Shown here: piece after piece, positions 1-6,105 of the stretch | Numbering within the stretch: the first letter of the stretch is position 1 | Layout: the number at the start of each line of letters is the position of its first letter | Assembly (NCBI GenBank): GCA_947377705.1 | Contig: CANCGU010000112.1 | Span: 1 to 8,317 of the forward strand | DNA from: Comamonadaceae bacterium | GTDB taxonomy: Bacteria; Pseudomonadota; Gammaproteobacteria; Burkholderiales; Burkholderiaceae | Direction: 5' to 3' | DNA: 8,317 nt | Made by a program: the position numbers and the translations under genes | Notes under the pieces: model-generated | What the model was told of the DNA's origin: nothing | The model's database searches: none | What the model saw: only the letters and a program-made list of their open reading frames with translations

Positions 1-570
1 TGGGGCTCGTTGTTTTTGCACTTCATCTCGCTCTCGCTCTTGGCCGTGGGCGGCGCCATCACCACTGCGCCTGACATCCACCGTTACTTGGTGGATGAAA
101 CACATTGGCTCAGCGACACACAGTTCAACGCATCCATCGCCTTGGCCCAGGGCGCACCTGGTCCCAACGTGATGTTCATTGCCTTGATGGGATGGCATGT
201 AGGCCTCAATGCAGGCGGCGGCTTGGCGGCTGGCTGGCCCGCCGTGGCTTTGGCCTTGTGGGGGGTACTCATCACCATGGTGGGCATCATGATTCCGTCA
301 TGCACCCTCACCTTCATCGCCACGCAATGGGCTCACCGCAACCGCGACATGCAGGCCGTCAAAGCCTTCAAAAGCGGCATGGCCCCCATCGTGATTGCGC
401 TGCTCATCGCCACAGGCTGGTTGCTCACAGGCAACCACGAAAACCCAGCACGCGACTGGCCGCTATGGGCGCTGACAGCGGCCACCACACTGATCGTGTG
501 GAAAACCAAAACGCACTTGTTGCTGCTCTTAGGTTTCGGCGCCCTGCTAGGCGCCCTAGGTTGGATCTAA
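1..570 (+). CDS. chrA: Chromate transporter family protein (CHR), 5'-truncated by window edge
   Basis: Integral membrane protein of the chromate ion transporter (CHR) family, which exports chromate and related oxyanions. The frame is open from base 1, so the start lies outside the window; an internal TTG at base 10 is possible but falls inside the first conserved hydrophobic helix. The visible 189 residues are close to the length of a short, single-domain CHR protein, so only a few residues are probably missing. Seen: an N-terminal helix with the glycine pair of LAVGGAITTAPDIHRYLV (about 14-31), the family hallmark AQGAPGPN (49-56), then hydrophobic segments at about 57-70, 78-106, 128-143 and 156-188. 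Short CHR proteins usually work as pairs encoded by adjacent genes, so a second half may lie upstream. The gene ends in TAA and converges on rlmB. Substrate is inferred from family only; many members are of untested specificity. Confidence 0.85.
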   Translation, partial: WGSLFLHFISLSLLAVGGAITTAPDIHRYLVDETHWLSDTQFNASIALAQGAPGPNVMFIALMGWHVGLNAGGGLAAGWPAVALALWGVLITMVGIMIPSCTLTFIATQWAHRNRDMQAVKAFKSGMAPIVIALLIATGWLLTGNHENPARDWPLWALTAATTLIVWKTKTHLLLLLGFGALLGALGWI

Positions 571-589
571 AAGAAACGCAGACCGCAGT

Positions 590-667
590 CTTCGGCTGCT
601 CGGTATGGGTCGAGACCGATTTCTGGTACTCCAGCATGAGGACTCGGCCCATACCGAGCAGCCGAAG
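590..667. repeat. Large imperfect inverted repeat (25-bp arms) between convergent chrA and rlmB
   Basis: Left arm 590-614 and right arm 643-667 are reverse complements at 24 of 25 positions; the spacer is 28 nt (615-642). The one mismatch (T610 against G647) is a U-G wobble in plus-strand RNA but an A-C clash in minus-strand RNA. After an A/A mismatch (615/642) two more pairs can form (616-641, 617-640). The spacer can form a small CTGG/CCAG hairpin (623-626 with 631-634). The element lies wholly between the chrA stop (570) and the rlmB stop (684). No T-run follows directly on either side; on the minus strand an A/T-rich stretch (571-576) lies over 10 nt past the stem. Possible roles are a shared 3' end stabiliser or terminator, or a dispersed REP-like palindrome. 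I saw no second copy in this window. Confidence 0.85.
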
Positions 668-683
668 CGAGCCCAGCTAAAAA

Positions 684-1433
684 TCAGCCAACAGTCCTCT
701 GGCGACGCGCCTCATACAAACACACCCCGCTGGCCACAGACACGTTCAAACTCTCCACCCCGCCACACATCGGAATGCTAATGAGCTCGTCACACGTCTT
801 GCGTGTGAGCTGACGCATACCGTCGCCCTCTGCGCCCAACACCAAAGCCGTCGGGCCTTTGAGGTCAACTTGGTACAAGGTCTTAGGCGCATCGTCACTG
901 GTGCCAATGATCCAAATATTGCGCTCTTTGAGTTCGTTCAAAGTACGCGCCAAGTTCGTCACCATGAAATACGGCACCGTCTCAGCCGCACCGCTGGCCA
1001 CTTTGGCCACCGTAGCGTTGATGCCCACGGCGTGGTCTTTGGGTGCAATCACCGCATGCGCGCCGGCACCGTCGGCCACACGCAAACATGCGCCAAGGTT
1101 GTGCGGGTCGGTCACACCGTCGAGCACCAAGATCAAAGGTGACTCGACTTTCTCGATACCTTCGAGCAACTCGTCCAGCGAGTGCGCCATCTTGATTTCA
1201 CTCACACGGGCCGCCACACCTTGGTGACCGTGACCACCTGAGAGTTTGGCCAAACGGGGGCCATCGGCTTCAATCAAACGGATGCCCGCTTCGGTGGCAC
1301 GATCCACAAATTGACGCATACGCGCATCGCGGCGGGTGGGGTCAAAGTAAATTTCAATGACGGATTGCGGCGCTGTTTTCACGCGCACGCCAACGGCGTG
1401 AAAGCCGAAGAGAACTTTAGGAGCTGAAGACAT
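684..1433 (-). CDS. rlmB: 23S rRNA (guanosine-2'-O-)-methyltransferase RlmB (SpoU/TrmH family)
   Basis: Cytoplasmic SPOUT-class methyltransferase; RlmB uses S-adenosylmethionine to methylate the 2'-hydroxyl of G2251 (E. coli numbering) in the 23S rRNA P-loop. The 249-residue product has family length. An N-terminal substrate-binding domain (about 5-80, starting VLFGFHAVGVRV) is followed by the knotted catalytic domain. Motif 1 is DGVTDPHNLGACLRVADG (105-122) with the catalytic-type Asn112 and Arg118, motif 2 is LVLGAEGDGM (197-206) with Glu202, and motif 3 is IPMCGGVESLNVSVASGV (220-237) with Ser228 and Asn230. All key residues are present. The ATG start lies 10 nt after the stop of the ABC ATPase gene, with no good Shine-Dalgarno sequence, so translation is probably coupled. 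In many bacteria rlmB follows rnr; here it follows an ABC gene. The stop TGA lies 16 nt from the inverted repeat. Confidence 0.95.
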   Translation of the reverse strand: MSSAPKVLFGFHAVGVRVKTAPQSVIEIYFDPTRRDARMRQFVDRATEAGIRLIEADGPRLAKLSGGHGHQGVAARVSEIKMAHSLDELLEGIEKVESPLILVLDGVTDPHNLGACLRVADGAGAHAVIAPKDHAVGINATVAKVASGAAETVPYFMVTNLARTLNELKERNIWIIGTSDDAPKTLYQVDLKGPTALVLGAEGDGMRQLTRKTCDELISIPMCGGVESLNVSVASGVCLYEARRQRTVG

Positions 1434-1443
1434 ATAGGGGTGA

Positions 1444-2148
1444 TTATCCCTTGACCTGCCCTGCCTCGATCGTGATGGCCTGATCGCACCGTGCGGCTAG
1501 CTTTAAATCGTGGGTGACCAACACCAGCGTGGTGCCCAGTTCTTTGTTCAATTCGAACATCAAATCCATGATGCGCTCGCCGCTGGCGTGGTCTAGGCTG
1601 CCTGTGGGCTCGTCGGCCAGCAACAAAGCAGGCTTGACCACAAAGGCGCGGGCCAAGGCCACACGTTGCTGCTCGCCGCCCGATAGAACTTTGGGGTAAT
1701 GGCCCAAACGCTCGCCCAAGCCCACGCGCACCAGCATGTCTTTGGCAGTGGCTCTGGGGTTAGGTAGGCCAGCCAACTCCAGCGGCAGCATGACGTTTTC
1801 TAGCGCGGTCATATTGCCCAAGAGCTGGAAGCTTTGAAACACAAAGCCCACTTGACGTGCGCGCAAAGCCGCGCGTGCATCTTCGTCCATGGCAAACAGG
1901 TCCACGCCACTCAGCCAGACCGTGCCTTGCGTGGGTGTATCAAGACCTGCCATGATAGACAGCAAGGTGCTTTTACCCGAACCCGAGGCGCCCACAATGG
2001 CCAACGATTGCTGGGGCGCTAGATGGAAGTCGATATCGCGGAGAATGTGCAGGGTACCGCTGGCGTCTTGCACCGATTTGGACAAATGTGAGACTGCGAT
2101 CAACGGAAGAGGCAATGTGGATGATTTTTCAAATGAAGGCTGGGTCAT
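1444..2148 (-). CDS. ybbA: ABC transporter ATP-binding protein, YbbA/LolD type
   Basis: Nucleotide-binding subunit of a MacB/LolD-type ABC exporter, which acts at the inner membrane with a FtsX-like permease. With the ATG at 2148 the product is 234 residues. Seen in order: Walker A GASGSGKST (53-61), Q-loop Gln105 in GFVFQSFQLL, signature LSGGEQQR (155-162), Walker B ALLLADEP (174-181), D-loop GSLD (183-186) and H-loop His213 in VTHD. All catalytic residues are intact. YbbA is favoured over LolD because the gene is divergent from a TesA-like esterase, as in E. coli ybbA/tesA. The permease that normally follows is absent; rlmB follows after 10 nt. The start is uncertain: ATG 2148 has no Shine-Dalgarno sequence, and the frame stays open to a TTG at 2229 that would add 27 basic, proline-rich residues. 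I prefer 2148 because the family begins about 10-15 residues before the LIAVSHLSKSV strand. Confidence 0.9.
   Translation of the reverse strand: MTQPSFEKSSTLPLPLIAVSHLSKSVQDASGTLHILRDIDFHLAPQQSLAIVGASGSGKSTLLSIMAGLDTPTQGTVWLSGVDLFAMDEDARAALRARQVGFVFQSFQLLGNMTALENVMLPLELAGLPNPRATAKDMLVRVGLGERLGHYPKVLSGGEQQRVALARAFVVKPALLLADEPTGSLDHASGERIMDLMFELNKELGTTLVLVTHDLKLAARCDQAITIEAGQVKG
2135..2139 (+). promoter_or_regulatory. Ribosome binding site of the esterase (start-deciding)
   Basis: GAAGG lies 7 nt before the ATG at 2147. The same frame is open back to 1889, but those upstream codons are antisense to the ABC ATPase core and do not look like an exported-protein N-terminus. This site and the twin-arginine signal directly after the ATG fix the start at 2147. 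Confidence 0.7.
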
Positions 2149-2149
2149 G
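2146..2149. other. Overlapping divergent start codons sharing CATG
   Basis: The plus-strand ATG of the esterase is 2147-2149 and the minus-strand ATG of the ABC ATPase is 2148-2146, so one palindromic CATG serves as both start codons and the genes have no intergenic region. Promoters and ribosome binding sites of each gene must lie inside the other's coding sequence. The esterase start is backed by a Shine-Dalgarno sequence (2135-2139); the ATPase start is not. Confidence 0.75.
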
Positions 2150-2929
2150 AAGCGCAATGGGTTGTTGAGACGCGACTTTAACTTGGGCGCACTGGGCGCT
2201 GGCTTGCTAGGGACTTTGGGCCTAGGCAACGCTTCGGCTCAGCAACAGGTGATCACCTCCACAGGTCAAGGCATGACTGGTGAAATTACCTCTACCGGTC
2301 CGCACCGTCGCCGTGGTCAAGTCCCAAACAATGTGCCACCGCCCGGGTCAGCCCCTGCGCCAGGTACCCTGCCTTCTGCCACTATTTTGGTGTTGGGCGA
2401 TTCGCTCAGCGCCGAATACGGCATTCCGCGCGGCAAAGGTTGGGTGGCCTTGTTGGCCGACAAGCTGCAAGCCGAGCGCCCTGATGTGCGCGTGGTCAAC
2501 GCCAGCATCAGCGGCGACACCACCGCCGGTGGCCGCGCTCGCCTGCCCGCCATGCTGGACCAAGTGCGCCCCGTGCAAGTGGTGATTGAACTCGGCGGCA
2601 ACGACGCTCTGCGCGGCCTTGATCTAGACAGCACCCAAAACAACTTCGAAGCCATGATTCAAGCCTGCCGCGCCGTCAACGCACGCGTGGTGCTGGTGGG
2701 CATGCAAATACCGCCTAACTATGGGCCCGACTACAGCGCCAAGTTCTCGGTGATGTTTGCCAACCTCGCCAAGAAATACCGCACAGGCTTGGTCCCGTTT
2801 TTCCTCAAAGGCATTGCCGATGTACCCGACGCTGCTGCGCAGTTTCAACCCGACCGCATCCACCCCAAAGCCGAAGCGCACCCGCGCATGCTGAGCAATG
2901 TGTGGCCTGAAATTAAAAAGAATTTATAA
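2147..2929 (+). CDS. tesA: Secreted GDSL/SGNH-family esterase (TesA-like arylesterase)
   Basis: SGNH hydrolase resembling E. coli TesA (thioesterase I/protease I/lysophospholipase L1), hydrolysing acyl or aryl esters, probably in the periplasm. The 260-residue product starts with a signal having a twin-arginine pattern (LRRDFNLGA, 7-15), a glycine-rich hydrophobic stretch and a likely cut after ASA (29-31). An unusual proline-rich linker (about 32-76) follows. The catalytic domain carries block I GDSLSAEYG (84-92, nucleophile Ser86), block II SISGDTTAGG (120-129, oxyanion Gly123), block III GGNDALRG (150-157, Asn152) and block V DRIHP (236-240, Asp236 and His239). The catalytic set is complete. 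It is divergent from ybbA and lies 3 nt before mnmH, so it is probably co-transcribed with the latter. Substrate is not determinable from sequence, and Tat rather than Sec export is a motif-based inference. Confidence 0.9.
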   Translation: MKRNGLLRRDFNLGALGAGLLGTLGLGNASAQQQVITSTGQGMTGEITSTGPHRRRGQVPNNVPPPGSAPAPGTLPSATILVLGDSLSAEYGIPRGKGWVALLADKLQAERPDVRVVNASISGDTTAGGRARLPAMLDQVRPVQVVIELGGNDALRGLDLDSTQNNFEAMIQACRAVNARVVLVGMQIPPNYGPDYSAKFSVMFANLAKKYRTGLVPFFLKGIADVPDAAAQFQPDRIHPKAEAHPRMLSNVWPEIKKNL

Positions 2930-2932
2930 ACC

Positions 2933-4009
2933 GTGAGCGTTACTTTCATCTCGGCACAAGACGCTCTTGAGCGCATGGCCATCCCCCTCGGTTCACCCGG
3001 TGGCTTCAGCGCCATCATCGACGCCCGCAGCGAAGACGAGTACGCGCTTGACCATTTGCCAAATGCCGTCAACTGGCCCTCGCTCAACAACGAAGAACGC
3101 ATCTTCGTGGGCACCATGTACAAACAGGTCAATGCATTTGAAGCACAAAAGCATGGTGCGGCCATGGTGGCCGCCAACATTGCACGCCACATTCAACGCG
3201 AAGTGCTGGCTTTGCCCAAAAATTGGCAGCCCTTGATTTACTGCTGGCGTGGCGGCAAGCGCAGTGGTTCGCTGTCCTTGGTATTGGGACAAATTGGCTT
3301 CAAGGTGAACTTGATTGAAGGTGGCTACAAAGCGTTTCGTGCGGCCATCGTGGAAGACATTCCTAAGCGTGTGGCACCACTGCAATTCAAAGTCATCTCT
3401 GGCCCCACAGGCTCGGGCAAAACACGTTTGCTTTATGCCTTGGCTGCCGAAGGTGCGCAGGTGCTGGACCTCGAAGACCTCGCTTGTCACCGCAGCTCGG
3501 TGCTGGGCCATATCCCAGGCCAGCCACAGCCAAGCCAAAAACGCTTTGACACCTTGGTATGGCAAGCCCTGCGTAGCTTTGACCCCGCACGACCTGTGTT
3601 TGTGGAATCTGAAAGCCGCAAGGTGGGCAACTTGTCGATTCCCGAATCGCTGATGCGGGCCATGCGCGACAGCCCCTGCTTTGAGCTGCAACTGAGCTTG
3701 GATGAACGTGTGGCCTTGCTGATGGAAGATTACAACTTCTTCGTCGATGACCAAGATTTGTTCTGCCACCGCTTAGATGCGCTGGTGGCCATTCGCGGCA
3801 AAGCCGTGGTGGATGCGTGGAAAGAGCAAATTCACACGGGCCACATCGACAACGTGGTGCGCGAACTGCTGGTGCTGCACTACGACCCCACCTACGCCTC
3901 ATCGATGGTGCGTAACTTCACGCAATCGGGGCAAGCCACAGTTTGTGTGGCCGATAACCGCCATCCCGACAGCTTGCGGCAAGTGGCGAAGATTTTGTGT
4001 CAAGGTTAA
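2933..4009 (+). CDS. mnmH: tRNA 2-selenouridine synthase MnmH (SelU/YbbB)
   Basis: Converts 2-thiouridine at wobble position 34 of certain tRNAs (Lys, Glu, Gln types) to 2-selenouridine, using selenophosphate and a geranylated intermediate. The 358-residue product has the family two-domain layout: a rhodanese domain (about 5-140) with catalytic-type Cys104 in LIYCWRGGKRSGS (101-113), then a P-loop domain with GPTGSGKT (157-164), LDLEDLACHRSS (178-189), VESESRKVGN (224-233) and HYDPTY (316-321). No key motif is missing. The start is GTG at 2933, only 3 nt after the esterase TAA and with only an A-rich weak Shine-Dalgarno region, so translational coupling is likely. Its TAA overlaps the stop of the convergent DUF2189 gene. 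Function implies selenophosphate synthetase (selD) elsewhere in the genome; selD is not in this window. Confidence 0.95.
   Translation: MSVTFISAQDALERMAIPLGSPGGFSAIIDARSEDEYALDHLPNAVNWPSLNNEERIFVGTMYKQVNAFEAQKHGAAMVAANIARHIQREVLALPKNWQPLIYCWRGGKRSGSLSLVLGQIGFKVNLIEGGYKAFRAAIVEDIPKRVAPLQFKVISGPTGSGKTRLLYALAAEGAQVLDLEDLACHRSSVLGHIPGQPQPSQKRFDTLVWQALRSFDPARPVFVESESRKVGNLSIPESLMRAMRDSPCFELQLSLDERVALLMEDYNFFVDDQDLFCHRLDALVAIRGKAVVDAWKEQIHTGHIDNVVRELLVLHYDPTYASSMVRNFTQSGQATVCVADNRHPDSLRQVAKILCQG
4006..4009. other. Overlapping convergent stop codons sharing TTAA
   Basis: The mnmH stop TAA occupies 4007-4009 on the plus strand and the DUF2189 stop TAA is the reverse complement of TTA at 4006-4008. 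The two genes overlap by 4 nt, so no intergenic terminator can exist and each 3' UTR must run antisense into the other gene. Confidence 0.9.
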
Positions 4010-4794
4010 GCGGCTGACGGCGCCGTCACACGCACTGCCGCACGGTAAGCATGCCAACTGGCAAAGCCCAGCCAAGGGCCAACCACCAACAAACCTGCCG
4101 CAGAGGGCTGCATGGCCAGCACCACCAAAACGGTGATAAGTGCGCCCCACAGCATTGACACAGCCGTGTGATCCACAAACACACGCAAGCTGGTGATGCA
4201 GGCGGTGATGGCATCGGTGTCACGGTCCAAAATCATCGGGATAGACACCATCATGCTGGCGAACACCAAGCCCGCAAAAAACCCACCCACGCAGATGTAA
4301 GCCGCCACGAATTCCCAGTTCTGTGGATTGAACACCGCTTCTAAAACAGTCGCGGTGGTGGGCATGCCTGCGCTGTTGAAGAACACGGCAAATACCACCA
4401 ACGAGGCACGGCCCCACAGCAGCTCCATCACCACCATGACCATGATGAGCATGCTCATGCTGCGGATGTGCGACTCCCAGCAGGTGAGCGAGCTACCCAT
4501 GCTCGGCGGCTCAGCGCGCTCCATGTGCATGCTCACGTCATACAAGCCCATGGCCAAGAAGGGGCCGATCAGCAGACAACCCGACACGGCAGACAAGGTG
4601 TACTCAGGCGTGCTTTTGAACACCGCCAACAAAATCAGCGCCATGAGCCAAAAGCAAACCCCATAAAACAAAGAAATCAAGGGCTGCGAGGCCATGTCTT
4701 GTAAGCCCCGCCACAGCCACCGCAGAGGGTCGCTGAAGCCAATCGGGTTGATGTCAATGCGGTCGTGTGCCTCGTCGGGTACCAGTTGCTGCAT
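4006..4794 (-). CDS. DUF2189 family integral membrane protein
   Basis: Predicted inner-membrane protein of unknown function, 262 residues. Hydrophobic segments sit at about 38-58, 65-86, 112-139, 162-185, 211-228 and 230-247, giving roughly six membrane helices after a soluble N-terminal 30 residues. Family hallmarks I recognise are DPLRWLWRG (22-30), GLYDVSMHMERAE (83-95), SIPMILDRDTDAITA (184-198) and LGFASWHAYRA (242-252). The third hydrophobic stretch is methionine-rich (SMSMLIMVMVVME, 112-124). The ATG at 4794 is preceded by GGGAG (4799-4803) with a short 4-nt spacer. It lies 27 nt after the metC-like gene in the same direction, so it is probably transcribed with it. No enzyme motif is visible and no specific function is claimed. 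Confidence 0.85.
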   Translation of the reverse strand: MQQLVPDEAHDRIDINPIGFSDPLRWLWRGLQDMASQPLISLFYGVCFWLMALILLAVFKSTPEYTLSAVSGCLLIGPFLAMGLYDVSMHMERAEPPSMGSSLTCWESHIRSMSMLIMVMVVMELLWGRASLVVFAVFFNSAGMPTTATVLEAVFNPQNWEFVAAYICVGGFFAGLVFASMMVSIPMILDRDTDAITACITSLRVFVDHTAVSMLWGALITVLVVLAMQPSAAGLLVVGPWLGFASWHAYRAAVRVTAPSAA

Positions 4795-4821
4795 GTGTCT
4801 CCCACCTTATGGGTTTGGTTT

Positions 4822-6033
4822 TTATAAGTTGGCGGCTTTCAGCGCTCGCGCGATGTCATTTTGTAAATCGATCACATTCTCTAGCCCAATGCACAAACGC
4901 ACCACGCGTCCGCGTTGCCTATGCGACACAGAGCGTGCACGGCTAGAGGCCATGTTGTAAGGCATCACCAAACTCATGGGGCCGCCCCAGCTATAACCAA
5001 TTTTGAACAGCTGCAAAGCATCGCAAAACGCATCCACTTGTTTGGATGTGTAACGCTCGTCCATCACCACACTGAAAATACCCGCCGCCAGACCCTCGGG
5101 TTCTTTCGGCGTTACACACAGTTGTTGCCAATGCGCATGACCGGCTGCGTCGCTGAGTGCAGGGTGCAACACTTGGCTGAACGCGGGCTGCAAGGCGCAC
5201 CATGCAGCCAAAGTACGCGCCGCCATGTCTTGCGCTTTGTAGCGCAGCGGCAAGGAAGGCAAGGCGCGCAACACCGCCTCGGCATCGTTCGCACCCACGC
5301 CTGTACCCAAACGCATGTGAGTGAGCTTCAAGACACGCGCCAATTCATCGCTGCGGGTCACAATGCTGCCCATCAACACATCGCCACCGCCACTGGGGTA
5401 CTTGGTTAGCGCATGGATGGTCAGGTCCACACCTAACTCTCCCTGCCCGGGGGTGAGGTCAAACGCATTGAACGCGAGGCCTGCGCCCCATGTGTTGTCT
5501 AACGCACACAAGACCCCACGCGCCTTGCACAGCCGCACCAAAGCCACCAAGTCTGGAAACTCCATCGTCACCGAGCCTGCCGCTTCGAGCCACACCAAAC
5601 GCGTGCGAGGTGTGATGCGCGCGGCCAAGTCGTTCACATCCAGTGCGTCGTACACCTGATGCGTGATGCCGAACTGCGCCAACTCGCCCTCGGCCAACGA
5701 TTTGTTGGGCGCGTAAGCGTTGTCAGGAATCAGCACCTCATCGCCTGTTTTAAGCAACGCAAAATCCACATGCGCAATCGCGGCCAAACCACTGGGTGTG
5801 AGGATGCAATGCTTGCCGCCCTCGAGCGTGGCCAAGCGTTCTTCCAGCGTGAACGTGGTGGGCGTGCCGTGCAAGCCGTAGGTGTAAGCCGACTTGTCCA
5901 TCCACTCGCGCGTGCGCATGGCAGCCACGTTGGGGAAGATCACCGTCGAGGCTTTGAACACCCCCACTTGCGGCGCTTCAAATTCAGCGGGGGGAAGGTA
6001 GGCGTGGTGGATGAGGTCGGTGCTGCGTGACAT
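4822..6033 (-). CDS. metC: Cystathionine beta-lyase-like PLP enzyme (Cys/Met metabolism family)
   Basis: Cytoplasmic fold-type I PLP enzyme; the best fit is proteobacterial cystathionine beta-lyase, which cleaves cystathionine to homocysteine, pyruvate and ammonia in methionine synthesis. The 403-residue product has family length. Seen: YTYGLHGTPT (50-59, cofactor phosphate contact from the partner subunit), LTPSGLAAI (78-86, phosphate binding), Tyr107 in DNAYAPN stacking on PLP, ALDNTWGAG (177-185, Asp179 for the pyridine nitrogen), the Schiff-base Lys211 in LTKYPSGGGD, and the C-terminal SWGGPMSLVMP (348-358) with RLCIGLEN (379-386) binding the substrate carboxylate. The loop usually read as ESPGS is EAAGS here (150-154). 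The ATG at 6033 has only a weak Shine-Dalgarno sequence and lies 30 nt beyond an intrinsic terminator. Other lyase or gamma-synthase activity of this superfamily cannot be excluded, but the motifs favour MetC. Confidence 0.88.
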   Translation of the reverse strand: MSRSTDLIHHAYLPPAEFEAPQVGVFKASTVIFPNVAAMRTREWMDKSAYTYGLHGTPTTFTLEERLATLEGGKHCILTPSGLAAIAHVDFALLKTGDEVLIPDNAYAPNKSLAEGELAQFGITHQVYDALDVNDLAARITPRTRLVWLEAAGSVTMEFPDLVALVRLCKARGVLCALDNTWGAGLAFNAFDLTPGQGELGVDLTIHALTKYPSGGGDVLMGSIVTRSDELARVLKLTHMRLGTGVGANDAEAVLRALPSLPLRYKAQDMAARTLAAWCALQPAFSQVLHPALSDAAGHAHWQQLCVTPKEPEGLAAGIFSVVMDERYTSKQVDAFCDALQLFKIGYSWGGPMSLVMPYNMASSRARSVSHRQRGRVVRLCIGLENVIDLQNDIARALKAANL

Positions 6034-6059
6034 GCTCTGATATTAACCAGCCGCAAAAC

Positions 6060-6083
6060 AAAAAACTCCGCCTAAGCGGAGTT
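6060..6083 (-). terminator. Rho-independent terminator ending the hisZ-purA-phosphoribosyltransferase unit
   Basis: A perfect 8-bp stem (6064-6071 with 6076-6083, AACTCCGC against GCGGAGTT) closes a 4-nt loop. On the minus strand it runs straight into six T (6065-6060), then G and four more T (6058-6055), a textbook intrinsic terminator. It starts 22 nt after the phosphoribosyltransferase stop. In the plus direction the T-tract is short and broken, so it acts mainly on minus-strand transcripts. Confidence 0.9.
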
Positions 6084-6105
6084 CTTAAAACCAGTCAGCA
6101 GAAGA

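Noticed and set aside
538..555. GGCGCC-6 nt-GGCGCC hairpin at the end of chrA
   Set aside because: It encodes the GALLGA repeat of a membrane helix and has no T-run after it, so it is not a credible terminator.
425..652. Minus-strand short frame starting inside the inverted repeat
   Set aside because: No ribosome binding site, it overlaps chrA antisense and the repeat itself, and no family was recognised.
105..680. Plus-strand frame of 191 codons overlapping chrA and running through the inverted repeat
   Set aside because: The translation is arginine/histidine-rich and low in hydrophobic structure, and it is out of frame with the conserved chromate transporter. Its tail only exists because the palindrome lacks stops.
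1889..2146. Extended 5' end of the esterase frame
   Set aside because: The extra 86 codons are antisense to the ABC ATPase core and would bury the export signal; the Shine-Dalgarno sequence at 2135-2139 and twin-arginine signal place the start at 2147.
2993..3769. Long minus-strand open frame (258 codons) antisense to mnmH
   Set aside because: It lies wholly within a clearly conserved gene, has no recognisable domain or start signal, and long antisense frames are expected in GC-rich coding DNA with biased third positions.
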